This document shows, one piece after another, positions 38,901 through 46,737 of a stretch of 64,000 nucleotides of DNA; positions within the stretch are counted from its first letter, which is position 1, and the number at the start of each line of letters is the position of its first letter. The DNA is from Paenibacillus sp. FSL H7-0737 (GTDB lineage Bacteria; Bacillota; Bacilli; Paenibacillales; Paenibacillaceae): contig NZ_CP009279.1 of assembly GCF_000758545.1 (NCBI RefSeq), forward strand, positions 1,736,001 to 1,800,000. The letters run 5' to 3'. A model generated the notes under the pieces. The model saw only the letters and a list, made by a program, of their open reading frames with translations. It had not been told where the DNA came from and made no database searches. Made by a program: the position numbers and the translations under genes.

Positions 38901-39181
38901 TGAATGCAGGAGAGCATCAGACCCTTACGTTCACACTAAATAGTATGGATCTGGCTTCCTTCGATGAGAGCAGCCATGCTTGGGTAGCTGATCCAGGTAC
39001 TTATGCGGTTCGAATCGGTTCCTCTTCCGCAGGAGAGAAACTGAATACGTACTTCCAGTTGGAATCGCTAATGACAGTGAAAACCACCAACAGTGTACTG
39101 ATTCCAGTCAAACCACTAAATCTTTTGGTTCATCCGGTCATTGCCGATTACGCGCAAGAGGCTTTAACTGTTGCACCATAG
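32939..39181 (+). CDS. Surface-anchored protein with three SLH domains and two GH3 glycosidase modules
   Basis: A 2080-residue secreted protein. The signal peptide ends near Ala43 (NPGAFAA). Three SLH domains (about 54-97, 113-155, 175-225) bind the cell wall. Residues about 236-385 form a repetitive beta-rich stretch, followed by a GGGGSGSGSNNGG linker. The first GH3 module (about 450-1150) opens with an EF-hand-like loop DLNKNGKLDKYE and has nucleophile Asp792 in TTDWGITGDE. Two chitobiase C-terminal-like repeats (TIFYTTDGSTP, TIYYTLDGSTP) follow at about 1167-1330. The second GH3 module (about 1340-2055) has KHFAANNQE, nucleophile Asp1574 in MTDWGGG, and a fibronectin III-like end. Both modules look active, probably as beta-glucosidase/mannosidase-type exo-enzymes. 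The ATG at 32939 follows GAGGAGGA; an upstream in-frame TTG overlaps the cre box. Confidence 0.92.
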   Translation: MLTKYKNSSSLKVKKMPIARKLASSLAVAALLFSSVNPGAFAAEITNVQTVASFKDVSGHWAQSPIGKWASSGIINGYTDGSFLPNGKVTRAEFVAVLNRLFGFSQQTSNSFNDIPSGKWYAADVLIARQAGYFEGFAGNLAKPDNYLTRQDAATMLARVFELKQAGTASLSFSDAASISAYAASAVGILTQKGAINGYTDGTFKPTGSITRAEVIKIIDGMAKGYYNAAGTYDATAITGSALITASGAILSGSKVSGDLYLTAGIGNGEATLDQVTVSGTTFVSGGGIDSIHLKSSTLSGVTINKQGGKVRVVAEGSTAIQSMEILVPTVIVINDGAKVGTITIRPGAEGTIITGGKNVTSIVVQTSGVIIDGKEVGQGTITNDGKDTAAKPTSSPATGGGGSGSGSNNGGSSTKWSQSVVGTIGTVTNPGGETLGYSTQSGVTLLTVDGLAFKDLNKNGKLDKYEDWRLSTEVRAKDLASQMSVEQIAGLMLYSGHQSIPAASASGFRGGTYGGKPLAESGALASDLTDQQKVFLTEDNLRHVLITTVESPEVAARWNNNAQALVEKIGLGIPANNSSDPRHSTVANAEYNEGSGGAISMWPQALGLAASFDANLTKQFGEIASKEYRALGIATALSPQVDMSSEPRWTRFSGTFGEDSKLAADMARAYVDGFQTTPGSSDGWGNESVNAMVKHWPGGGSGESGRDAHYGYGKYAVYPGNNFDEHLIPFTKGAFDLEGPTGKAAAVMPYYTISFNQDKANGENVGNSYSPYVITDLLRNTYHYDGVITTDWGITGDEGPVELFGNRPWGVEENYTVAERHYRIIMAGVDQFGGNNDSKPIIAAYQIGIEKQGEKVIRTRFEESAVRLLTNIFNAGLFENPYLDVEETKATVGNKEFMTEGYMAQLKSVIMLKNKDNHVLPLKKDEKVYVPKTYDAATKSYSYPVNIDQLKKYFNVTDDPAQADSAIVFIKNPQTGAGYSKADVDAGGNGYIPISLQYRPYTAEYARETSLAGDARDVLNRSYKGKKTTASNESDLDLVLDTKKVMGDKPVVVSLTMSNPTIVAEFEDRADAIIANFGIQNQAIFDILVGAYEPSALLPMQMPKDMKTVEEQYEDVSHDMKVYVDSEGNAYDFAFGMNWSGVINDARTAKYKKAVDPGTEPEEGLVAAPTASIPSGTYYGAQTVMLTALSGATIFYTTDGSTPAASVMNTTKQYNSRSGISITASSIVKALTVKDGKTSKVAEFNYVIGAALPTAFPEPGVYKSGPKVTLTSTSGATIYYTLDGSTPTENSTVYQGPITIVGTDKETATIKALAVKAGIPSSPIAELKYTIDASLVVLTDEASIDAVIGEMTLKEKASLVVGAGSGTKVAGAAGGSYELPRLGIPKLIMADGPAGVRINTKQGEDTTFATGFPIATSIAATWNEALANQVGNAMGNELLEYGVDLYLAPALNIHRNPLGGRNFEYYSEDPLISGKMTAAITNGVQANGVGTTIKHFAANNQETNRMSIDTVVSERALREIYLKGFEIAVEESQPWSVMSSYNKINGTFASENKDLLSTILRDEWGFQGFVMTDWGGGSNRAQNMIAGNDLIMPGNAAAISAITKAVNDGDLSVEQLDVNVKRILKVVVKSPSFKGIGHSNKPDLAANAVTSRQAATEGMVLLENKAEALPIAAGTNIALFGNAQIETVKGGTGSGDVNVEHTVSIVEGLSDAGYSVYEPLNVSYQEYITELREKPEYGPVSSFGGLAYPPLPEKVLSAGEINSAEASSETGIIVISRISGEGADRKNAEGDFLLTATELDMIDKVSTAYHEQGKKVSVILNIGGPIEMISWKDKVDAILLAWQPGQEAGHAIADVLSGAVNPSGKLPMTFPTSYGVVPSANNFTGNSVEVKYEEDIYVGYRYYDTFGKSSAVAYPFGYGLSYTTFGYRDLKISSDAFDSAAGIVTVTVDVYNNGTVAGKEVVQLYLSAPGANKPVQELKAFQKTALLNAGEHQTLTFTLNSMDLASFDESSHAWVADPGTYAVRIGSSSAGEKLNTYFQLESLMTVKTTNSVLIPVKPLNLLVHPVIADYAQEALTVAP

Positions 39182-39212
39182 TCTTTTCCCTTCGCAAGCA
39201 GGAATTACAAAG

Positions 39213-39250
39213 CTGCCTCAAGCTATAAGTAGCTTGGGGCAGTTTTTTTT
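39213..39250 (+). terminator. Terminator after the SLH-GH3 gene
   Basis: CTGCCTCAAGCTA pairs with TAGCTTGGGGCAG (13 bp, one wobble), followed by eight T. Confidence 0.88.
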
Positions 39251-39261
39251 GGAATCGGGAA

Positions 39262-39290
39262 TTGACTATATTTACTATAGTATCTATTAT
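39262..39290 (+). promoter_or_regulatory. Sigma-A promoter of the three-component sensor operon
   Basis: TTGACT (39262-39267) and TATTAT (39285-39290) are exactly 17 bases apart, 8 bases before a perfect cre box. Confidence 0.72.
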
Positions 39291-39297
39291 TATTTTA

Positions 39298-39312
39298 ATG
39301 TAAGCGCATTCT
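39298..39312. promoter_or_regulatory. cre box at the transcription start of the sensor operon
   Basis: ATGTAAGCGCATTCT matches the CcpA consensus WTGNAANCGNWNNCW at every position and begins where transcription from the promoter at 39262-39290 should start, a classical repression position. Confidence 0.7.
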
Positions 39313-39348
39313 TATTAGCATAAACAATGCTAGAGGGGGAAGAACACC

Positions 39349-40338
39349 ATAAATATACTTCGGCGACCTTTTTATATTTTCATGCTGCTCTTACTGTCCA
39401 TTTCCCTATGTTTTACTGGCGTGTTTACTGGAAAAGTGTTGTATTACGATCATTTACTAGCCGAACGAAAGCCTGCGCAAAAGCCACTACTACATCTGGT
39501 CTTAATTTCGGAAGAATTGGATAATCCCTATTGGCGTGAAATTGAAAAAGGCGCTCAGAGAGCAGCAGCAGAGGAAGGGATTGCGCTGGAATATCTCGGA
39601 CCCGTCCAAGCAGATAAGAGAGAGCAAATTCGAATCATAGATAAAGCTATTGCATCGAAGGTAGACGGAATATTGACACAAGGGCTTAACGATAAGGAAT
39701 TTAATCCCATCATAGCTGAAGCTGTTAAACAAGGTATCCCTGTCATTACTATTGATTCGGATGCACCATCTAGCGGGCGGATTGCCTATGTTGGCACTGA
39801 TAACTACGCGGCTGGATATTTAGCTGGAACGACACTTGTTCAGCAATCGAAGGGTGTAGGTCAAGTTGGGATTGTGACCGGGAGCTTTACCTCTACGAAT
39901 CAACAGCAGCGGGTTAAAGGTTTTATGGATGCAATTGATGGAGAGTCTGGTATCCATGTCGTACAAATTGAAGAATCAAACATTAATCGGATTCAGTCAG
40001 AAGTCATAGCTTTTAAAATCATGAATCAGCATCCGGAGATAGACACTTTTTTGGGTACAAGTTCTTTGGATGGATTGGGGATTGCCCAAATGCTGAAAGG
40101 TAAAAATCAGCAGGCGCGGATCATTGCTTTTGATGACGTACCGGAAACGCTTGAATTCATTGAAGAGGGCATCATAGATGCCTCTATAGTGCAGCAACCG
40201 TACATGATGGGACGAAAGAGTGTGGAACTGATGGTGGATTATCTAGCAGGGAAAAAGATTGTTACCATCTTTAATACGGATGCCAATGTGGTCCGCAAAG
40301 AGGAAATTTCCCGCGGAAAGGGGGACTTCGGGCCATGA
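39349..40338 (+). CDS. Membrane-anchored periplasmic sugar-binding protein (XylFII/RbsB-like sensor)
   Basis: A type 1 periplasmic-binding protein (LVLISEELDNPYWREIEKGAQRAA, VDGILTQGL, IPVITIDSDAPSS, DNYAAGYLAG, GQVGIVTGSF). The N terminus is hydrophobic without a lipobox, so it stays anchored in the membrane. The first ATG (39382) has no ribosome site and would remove the basic residues before the anchor. A strong AGAGGGGGAAG at 39332-39342 points to an ATA codon at 39349 as the start, giving a 329-residue protein beginning (M)NILRRPFYIFM. No ATG, GTG or TTG occurs between the upstream in-frame stop and 39382. Its stop overlaps the kinase start, as in XylFII-LytS systems where such a protein senses the sugar for the kinase. 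Confidence 0.82.
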   Translation: MNILRRPFYIFMLLLLSISLCFTGVFTGKVLYYDHLLAERKPAQKPLLHLVLISEELDNPYWREIEKGAQRAAAEEGIALEYLGPVQADKREQIRIIDKAIASKVDGILTQGLNDKEFNPIIAEAVKQGIPVITIDSDAPSSGRIAYVGTDNYAAGYLAGTTLVQQSKGVGQVGIVTGSFTSTNQQQRVKGFMDAIDGESGIHVVQIEESNINRIQSEVIAFKIMNQHPEIDTFLGTSSLDGLGIAQMLKGKNQQARIIAFDDVPETLEFIEEGIIDASIVQQPYMMGRKSVELMVDYLAGKKIVTIFNTDANVVRKEEISRGKGDFGP

Positions 40339-41828
40339 TTCGTATTAAAAGCAAGCTGATGATCTTTTTTAGTGCTTTTATAGTACTACTTAGTAGTGTT
40401 TTCGTCTTTCTTTACATAGATAATATCAATATGGCAAGGACATACGATCAAGTTCTGCACCGATTTTTTCTGCTTAATGAGCTATACCAGGATGCCACTG
40501 ATGTTAATGATGCTATGAACCGGTATGTGCTCCGGAATCGAAGCGGCGATGAGACCCTGAAGCAGTATGAAACTGCCATTATGAAGCTTAATAACAAACA
40601 GGATTTACTAGTAAATATTCTACAAAATGATCATAATCAACTGCTCGTTGATAACTATAGCAATATGATAGACAGCTACATGACAGAGAGCCGGCAAAGC
40701 CTTATAGCTTTTGATCTAGGCAACCAGGATGCTTACTACGCACACTTAAAACAATCGGGTGAGATTACCCGATATATTCAAGAGACCACATTGACGATTA
40801 TTAATAGCGAACTGACGGATTACCGGAATGTGTTTGAGCTGATTAGTCGAAAGAATGAGAACTTTAGATATTTAGGTGTTTTTGTTTTTAGTTCGGTAGC
40901 CATTTTGTGTATGATTTTTGCATATTGGTTCTCCAATGGAATTACGAAGCCCATACAGCAATTGACGGCTGCGGCGAATCGGATATCTCGCGGGAATTTC
41001 GAGGGGGAGGTTACGGTGAATACGCGTGATGAAATGCGCTTTCTCGCAACAACCTTTAATAATATGCGCTCTAACATCCGCGATCTCGTGGTTGAAATCA
41101 AACAGAAATCGGAACTCGATCAATTGGTTAAGAAAATGGAGCTGAAAAGTCTGCAAAATCAGATCAATCCACATTTCCTATTTAATACACTGAACATGGT
41201 TTCTAAAATGGCTTATGTCGAGAGCGCAGAAAGAACAAGCGAGTTGGTGGATTCCGTTTCGACCTTGCTGCGTTACAATCTGAAGAAGATGAATTATATT
41301 GTTCAGCTGCGTGATGAAGTGAATATTGTTAAAGAGTATTTGTTTATTCAAAGGATGCGTTTTGATGATAGAGTTGCGTTTACGGATGACATTGAGGAGC
41401 GAGCCTTGGATTGCTTGTTACCACCACTGACTTTGCAGCCCTTTATTGAGAACGCTTTCACCCATGGTGTGGAATCCTATGAACAGGGTGGGAAACTGCA
41501 TCTGGCCATTTACGAGAGTGGTAATGATGTCATCGTAGAGGTACAGGATAATGGCGTTGGAATAGACCCGGAAACGATTGCTCGCTTGAGCGGAGATATT
41601 CCTTTTTCCGAACATACGCCCATAGATTCAGAGAAAGAAAGGGAGCCTGTGGGGAGCGCTGATTCGAACTCCAATGGAATTGCAATTCGAAATGTACAAC
41701 GACGGCTGCAGCTTTTCTATCAAAGGAACGATGTAATCGAGATTATGTCCGAGCAGGGAAAGGGAACGACCATCAAACTGAGGCTAACGCGTGTGAATAA
41801 TAGCAAGGAGGAGATCCTGCATGCTTAA
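40335..41828 (+). CDS. YesM/LytS-type sensor histidine kinase
   Basis: A 497-residue membrane kinase with helices at about 8-28 and 178-200 around a small extracellular helical domain, HAMP to about 255, the His_kinase domain with His280 in QINPHFLFNTLNM, and HATPase boxes PFIENAFTHG, DNGVGIDP and NGIAIRNVQRR. It begins inside the last codons of the binding-protein gene (ATGA overlap) and ends inside the response regulator gene (8-base overlap), so the three are made together. The small outer domain suggests that sugar is sensed through the adjacent membrane-anchored binding protein. Confidence 0.94.
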   Translation: MIRIKSKLMIFFSAFIVLLSSVFVFLYIDNINMARTYDQVLHRFFLLNELYQDATDVNDAMNRYVLRNRSGDETLKQYETAIMKLNNKQDLLVNILQNDHNQLLVDNYSNMIDSYMTESRQSLIAFDLGNQDAYYAHLKQSGEITRYIQETTLTIINSELTDYRNVFELISRKNENFRYLGVFVFSSVAILCMIFAYWFSNGITKPIQQLTAAANRISRGNFEGEVTVNTRDEMRFLATTFNNMRSNIRDLVVEIKQKSELDQLVKKMELKSLQNQINPHFLFNTLNMVSKMAYVESAERTSELVDSVSTLLRYNLKKMNYIVQLRDEVNIVKEYLFIQRMRFDDRVAFTDDIEERALDCLLPPLTLQPFIENAFTHGVESYEQGGKLHLAIYESGNDVIVEVQDNGVGIDPETIARLSGDIPFSEHTPIDSEKEREPVGSADSNSNGIAIRNVQRRLQLFYQRNDVIEIMSEQGKGTTIKLRLTRVNNSKEEILHA

Positions 41829-43380
41829 GCTCCTGATTGTGGATGATGAACGTATTGAACGTAGTGCTCTCCGGATGATCATCGAGCGGTTTCTACCAGA
41901 GATTCGAGTAGTTGGTGAAGCCGAAAATGGTAGGGTAGCTGTAGAGCTCGCCGAACAACTACGGCCTGATGTCATCACTATGGATATCAAAATGCCGGGA
42001 ATTGATGGAACGGAAGCTGTGTCCTTGATCCATAATAGGTTTCCAGCGATTCGTTTTATTATGATGTCTGCGTTCGATACGTTTGAATATGCACGTAAAG
42101 TCATGCGTTATGGTGTGAGGGAGTATTTGCTCAAGCCATATCGGAAGGATCAGATCGTGGAGGTCATCCGCACGATGTCCCATGAGATTGCACGAGAAAA
42201 AGAGGATAAACAAAGAACTAATGAGCTGGAGTCCAAATTTAAAGAGACATTATCACTAGTAGAGTCCGAATGGGTTAGTGCTATTTTGATGGATCGAATA
42301 CAGGAAGTGCAGGTTAGAGATTGGAGCCATACCCTTGGTGTACCAGAATCTTCAGGATTCGCTATCGTATTTGTGATGTCAACGAAGGAGAAGGCATGGA
42401 GTGTTCAGGAACGAAGGGAGATATATTCTTGGCTTAGGCATCAGTGTAAGATTAGTTGCTTTTCTCTTGTAGGTCCGATGACAGGAGCTCGTATCCCGGT
42501 CTTCATGTTTCCGGATGCGAAATCCCGTTTGCCAATACAGCATATTCATAATACTAAGGATTTTGTGTCCAATCTGGCTAAATTTGCTTCCCGGCGTTTC
42601 CGTTCATTGCAGCTGTCTGTTGGAATCGGAGGTTTAGCAGCTTCTACTGATCAGTTGATAGGCTCTTATCACGAAGCGCTGTTATCAGCCAGTGCTCTTA
42701 ATGAGGGGGAAAGCTCACAAACACAAGAGGAATGGCTCTCAAATTCTGGTATGAGAGAGGCGGAACGAAGATTGCTTCGTTCTTTAGGTAGTGGACAGTT
42801 CCGAGAGATGGAGGAAGATTTCGAGTTTTGGGTAGCGGAACTTCGTCTCTTCTGTAGTGACGAGATCCAGGATATAAAGAGCGGACTACACCGATTATTT
42901 ACTTTGGCTGATGAGACGCTTAGGGAGAGCGGGCTTGAGCCTTTGCCGCAGCTTAGCTTCGGAGAGGTGGAACAGGTAGAGCTGCTGGTAGAGCAAGCCC
43001 ATTCAAGACTTTTTCTTCAGGCCCGAATGTTGAAGCATTGGTACGATAACAATTCGGCTAGCGCGATTCGTCGGGCTCAGACGTTTATTTCCGACCATTA
43101 CAGGCGGGAGCTATCGCTTGAGGAGACGGCTGAACATGTAGGGCTGAACCCAAACTATTTTAGCAAAATATTTAGTGATCGCTGCGGCATAACCTTTATT
43201 GATTATTTAACTGGCCTGCGAATCAATAAAGCCAAGGAGCTTCTAGCCGATCCTGCGCAAGTGCTGAAAGAGATCAGTATAAGAATTGGATACCGTGATC
43301 CTAACTATTTCAGCAGAGTATTCAAAAAGACAACAGGAATGTCACCGACGGAATTTCGGCAATCCATTGGCAGACTGTAA
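41821..43380 (+). CDS. YesN-type response regulator with AraC DNA-binding domain
   Basis: A 519-residue regulator. The receiver (about 1-120) has the acidic pocket DDE near residues 8-10, phosphoacceptor Asp55 in ITMDIKMPGIDG and Lys in EYLLKPYRK. A long middle segment (about 130-400) of unknown role is usual in YesN proteins. The AraC domain (about 415-517) has LEETAEHVGLNPNYFSKIFS and KEISIRIGYRDPNYFSRVFKK. GGAGG in the kinase end serves as ribosome site. It is the direct partner of the preceding kinase and probably activates sugar transport or hydrolase genes. Confidence 0.94.
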   Translation: MLKLLIVDDERIERSALRMIIERFLPEIRVVGEAENGRVAVELAEQLRPDVITMDIKMPGIDGTEAVSLIHNRFPAIRFIMMSAFDTFEYARKVMRYGVREYLLKPYRKDQIVEVIRTMSHEIAREKEDKQRTNELESKFKETLSLVESEWVSAILMDRIQEVQVRDWSHTLGVPESSGFAIVFVMSTKEKAWSVQERREIYSWLRHQCKISCFSLVGPMTGARIPVFMFPDAKSRLPIQHIHNTKDFVSNLAKFASRRFRSLQLSVGIGGLAASTDQLIGSYHEALLSASALNEGESSQTQEEWLSNSGMREAERRLLRSLGSGQFREMEEDFEFWVAELRLFCSDEIQDIKSGLHRLFTLADETLRESGLEPLPQLSFGEVEQVELLVEQAHSRLFLQARMLKHWYDNNSASAIRRAQTFISDHYRRELSLEETAEHVGLNPNYFSKIFSDRCGITFIDYLTGLRINKAKELLADPAQVLKEISIRIGYRDPNYFSRVFKKTTGMSPTEFRQSIGRL

Positions 43381-43428
43381 GCAGAAAATAAACGAATACA
43401 GCGGGAACTATAGGAAGGAAGAATCTCA

Positions 43429-44721
43429 ATGAAAAGGTCGCTGATTAGTCTGGTATCCAACACGCTCATTGTCAGCTTGCTTTTATCCTCATGTATGAAC
43501 TTAAGAGAAAAAGATTTGTCTGCATTTTTTCCTGATGAGGAGGCCATGCGATCTAGTGAACCGGTTAACAACATTCAGGAGGCAATAACGAGAAGCGAGG
43601 CGGAGTCGGATCATCCGCAGTTGGAAATCTTTAGCTGGTGGACAGGGGCCGGGGAAGAAGCAGGGTTAAAAGCTTTGATCAAGGTATTCAAAGAAAAGTA
43701 TCCCGGCATTTATGTCTTTAATGCTGCCGTTGAAGGTGGTGCAGGGGGAAATGCCAAGGAAGTACTTGAACGGCGAATGAAGGAGGGGGAACCGCCGGAT
43801 ACCTTTCAGGGAAGGAATATGCTCTGGGCAGCTGAAGGGCGGGTAGAGCCGTTAAATGATCTGTACGAAGAAGAAGGCTGGTATACAGTATTTCCTCCAG
43901 AGATCATCGATATGCTTAGTCTTGGGGATGACATTTATTATGTTCCACTTAACATTCACCGTCAAAATGTGCTCTGGTACAATAAATCCATCTTCGCTGA
44001 TAACAACCTTCAGGTTCCATCGACATTCGATGAGTTTTTTAAGGTGGCTGATCAATTACAAAGAAAAGGCATCACACCGCTGGCTTTTGGAAACAAGGAA
44101 CCGTGGATGGTTAGCGCTCTTTACACGAATGTCATGCTCGGAACACTGGGGGCCGAGGATTATAAAAAGCTAAGTAAAGGAGAAATCAATACTGACGATC
44201 CTCATGTAAAAGAAGGGATGGAGCGGTTCGCAAAGATGTTGACCTATGTGAATGCTGATCATGCTGAACGAAACTGGCAGGAAGCGGCTAAGCTCGTTGC
44301 TGAGGGAGAAGCGGCAATGAACATTATGGGTGATTGGGTGAATGGTTTTTTCACACATGATCTGAAGCTGAAGGACGGTGTGCAGTTTGGCTGGAACGCT
44401 TCACCAGGTACAGAAGGGATATTTAGATTCCAATTGGATGCTTTTGGATTGTCACGCGGTGCTGAGGATCGAGAGTCAGTTCGTGATTGGTTAAGGGTAC
44501 TCGGATCTGCCGAAGGTCAGAATGCCTTTAATCCGCTTAAAGGTTCGATTCCAGCTAGGCAGGACGTTTCGATTTCGAATTATGACAGCTATAGCCGACA
44601 GGCCATGGAGGCATTCCGAAACAGTGCAAAGAACAAGGTGCTAGTATCTGATAGTAGGCTGCCCGCTTCTTTAGAAGCTGAAGCTTTTAAGAAAGCAAAG
44701 GAACTACAGTCTAATCCATAA
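43429..44721 (+). CDS. ABC-type sugar-binding lipoprotein (glucose/mannose type)
   Basis: A 430-residue family 1 solute-binding protein. The signal peptide ends at LLSSC with Cys22, and the mature domain begins LEIFSWWTGAGEEAGLKAL, typical of the glucose/mannose-binding group; FQGRNMLWAAEGRVEPL and IMGDWVNGFF are further family segments. Permease genes do not follow: a terminator lies 59 bases downstream. It is transcribed with the sensor trio and is either the binding component of a transporter encoded elsewhere or a second input to sensing. Confidence 0.9.
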   Translation: MKRSLISLVSNTLIVSLLLSSCMNLREKDLSAFFPDEEAMRSSEPVNNIQEAITRSEAESDHPQLEIFSWWTGAGEEAGLKALIKVFKEKYPGIYVFNAAVEGGAGGNAKEVLERRMKEGEPPDTFQGRNMLWAAEGRVEPLNDLYEEEGWYTVFPPEIIDMLSLGDDIYYVPLNIHRQNVLWYNKSIFADNNLQVPSTFDEFFKVADQLQRKGITPLAFGNKEPWMVSALYTNVMLGTLGAEDYKKLSKGEINTDDPHVKEGMERFAKMLTYVNADHAERNWQEAAKLVAEGEAAMNIMGDWVNGFFTHDLKLKDGVQFGWNASPGTEGIFRFQLDAFGLSRGAEDRESVRDWLRVLGSAEGQNAFNPLKGSIPARQDVSISNYDSYSRQAMEAFRNSAKNKVLVSDSRLPASLEAEAFKKAKELQSNP

Positions 44722-44779
44722 ACAATCCTTATATTTCCCGAGAAACGTTTCACACATACTTAATCCGAATATTTCTCCC

Positions 44780-44824
44780 ACAAACACTTACCGTCCTTAT
44801 AAGGATGGTAAGTGTTTGTGTTTG
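44780..44824 (+). terminator. Terminator of the sensor operon
   Basis: A long hairpin, ACAAACACTTACC with GGTAAGTGTTTGT and inner TCC/GGA pairs, followed by GTTTGG. The T run is weak. Confidence 0.65.
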
Positions 44825-44928
44825 GAAAATAAATTATGGATTGTGATGTTGCAATGAACATTTTATGGCGATTCTAATGGATGTAGGTAGGACATAATAG
44901 GTGTGGAGTCTGCTCAGGAGGGAAGACA

Positions 44929-46737
44929 TTGCGTAATAACAAACATCGGCGTGTATTCAGCGGTCTTCTTATTTTATCTGCGGCTGTAGCCGTGTTGATC
45001 CTTAGGCTGGCATGGGTTCAGCTAATTATGAAGGAACAGACGGTTCCTGGAACAAAATATACACTTGCGAAGATGGCGGAAATTCAAAGTGAACGGGAGA
45101 CTGTACTGGACAGCGGTCGGGGACGTCTGTATGACCGCAAGAATCAGCCTCTTGCGGGGGAAACCATTTGGACGGCGGCTTTTTTTCCACAAGAGGAGAT
45201 GGCTAAGAAATCTGTGACGAAGGTTGTTTACGAAGAAGCTAAACCCATGCACCGACTGGCGGAGATTCTGGGTGTCAGCTATGAACAACTGCTGAATAAG
45301 CGGTCGTCACTTAAAGAACCATTGCTATGGCCATCTTCAGTGGGAAAAGGACCACTCGCGTTGTCTCAGGCACAGGCAGAAGAAGTGAGTGCACTGGGGA
45401 TCGACGGAGTAGGCGTGCTCCCTTTCGCACGCAGATATGATGGGATCTCTTCAGGTCGGCAATGGCTAGGCTATTTATCGGAAGCTACTATGCATGCTGG
45501 AGCTAAAGCTTCTCCTACGGGTCTTAGAGTTCCTATGACGGGAACGGACGGTTTAGAGAAGACATTAGAGCCTTTGCTTCAAGGGGTAGGACACACGGAA
45601 GCATATGTTCAAGTGGATGCGCGTGGGAATCGCCTTCCAGGCAGTCCCATTCAAGTTAAAGCTCCGGGCAATCCTTATTTCCCTCTGTCTTTATATACAA
45701 CGATTGATAAGAAGCTTCAGGAGGGAATTGAGGAGCTTGCGCTCAAATCCGGAATGAAGGAAGGAGCCATAGTGGTGTTAGATACCGGGTCGGGAGATAT
45801 TGAAGCCATGGTATCTTTACCCTTCTATAATCCAGAGAAGATATCTCCGCAAGGCGGGGAGTGGAACAATCGGGCACTCCAGGCTGCCGTTCCTGGATCG
45901 ATCTTCAAAATCGTTACAGCCGCCGCGGCCTTAGAAGCGGGTGTAACCTCCGCTGATGAGCTTTTTTATTGTTCCGGGCAATTTGAGAAATATGGATTGT
46001 CTTGTCTGACAGGAAAAGGACACGGACCCCTTACGCTGGCGCAAGGATTCGCCGTGTCCTGTAATACTGTATTTGCTGCTCTGGCAGAGCGCTTAAGCGG
46101 TATCCAGCTTCAATCAACTGCACTGGCGCTAGGACTCGGTAGAGATATCAGCTGGCAAGCCGAGAAGACGCTTGGGTTTCCACTTCTAAAACCACTTTCC
46201 GGAGAGCAAAAGGGAACCATCTTTACTACCTTACTGCCGGATGACAAGGGAGCCAGAGTACAGACTGCAATTGGACAGCGGGATGTACAAGTCACACCCT
46301 TACAAGCAGCTAATCTTATTGTAACGCTACTGCATGGAGGTGAAGTAAGGGCACCAAGGATTCTGCAGCGAATCACATTTGCGAACGGGCAGAAGCTGGA
46401 GGAGCTGCCGGGACATCTGTCCCCTTCCTCAGCAGGGAGGATTTCTGAGTCTACAGCCCGCCAGTTACTGTCCATGATGCGCAAAGTTGTAACGGAAGGA
46501 ACGGGAACCCGTCTACAAAGCACACACTGGCCTGTTGCAGGTAAATCTGGGACGGCACAGACGCTGGTTAAGGGCGTAGCACGCAACAATCAATGGTTTA
46601 TCGGCTACGGTCCGGTGGATCACCCAAAATATGCTGTATCAGTTGCAGTAGAGAATGTCGCTCCGGATAGTCCGCATCTCGCCATTAAGCTATTCGGTCA
46701 GATATTTGATTTATTATCGTCTTCTACAGAAGCTTGA
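44929..46737 (+). CDS. Penicillin-binding transpeptidase (class B PBP)
   Basis: A 602-residue class B penicillin-binding protein that cross-links peptidoglycan outside the membrane. One N-terminal membrane segment (about 10-30) is followed by a dimerisation domain and the transpeptidase domain with Ser324 in the SIFK motif, Ser377 in SCN, and Lys539 in KSGTAQ. There are no PASTA repeats, which sets it apart from PbpB/SpoVD with PASTA. The start is a TTG with AGGAGGG 6 bases upstream. The last 40 bases overlap the 3' end of the opposing transporter gene and no terminator lies between them. Confidence 0.92.
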   Translation: MRNNKHRRVFSGLLILSAAVAVLILRLAWVQLIMKEQTVPGTKYTLAKMAEIQSERETVLDSGRGRLYDRKNQPLAGETIWTAAFFPQEEMAKKSVTKVVYEEAKPMHRLAEILGVSYEQLLNKRSSLKEPLLWPSSVGKGPLALSQAQAEEVSALGIDGVGVLPFARRYDGISSGRQWLGYLSEATMHAGAKASPTGLRVPMTGTDGLEKTLEPLLQGVGHTEAYVQVDARGNRLPGSPIQVKAPGNPYFPLSLYTTIDKKLQEGIEELALKSGMKEGAIVVLDTGSGDIEAMVSLPFYNPEKISPQGGEWNNRALQAAVPGSIFKIVTAAAALEAGVTSADELFYCSGQFEKYGLSCLTGKGHGPLTLAQGFAVSCNTVFAALAERLSGIQLQSTALALGLGRDISWQAEKTLGFPLLKPLSGEQKGTIFTTLLPDDKGARVQTAIGQRDVQVTPLQAANLIVTLLHGGEVRAPRILQRITFANGQKLEELPGHLSPSSAGRISESTARQLLSMMRKVVTEGTGTRLQSTHWPVAGKSGTAQTLVKGVARNNQWFIGYGPVDHPKYAVSVAVENVAPDSPHLAIKLFGQIFDLLSSSTEA

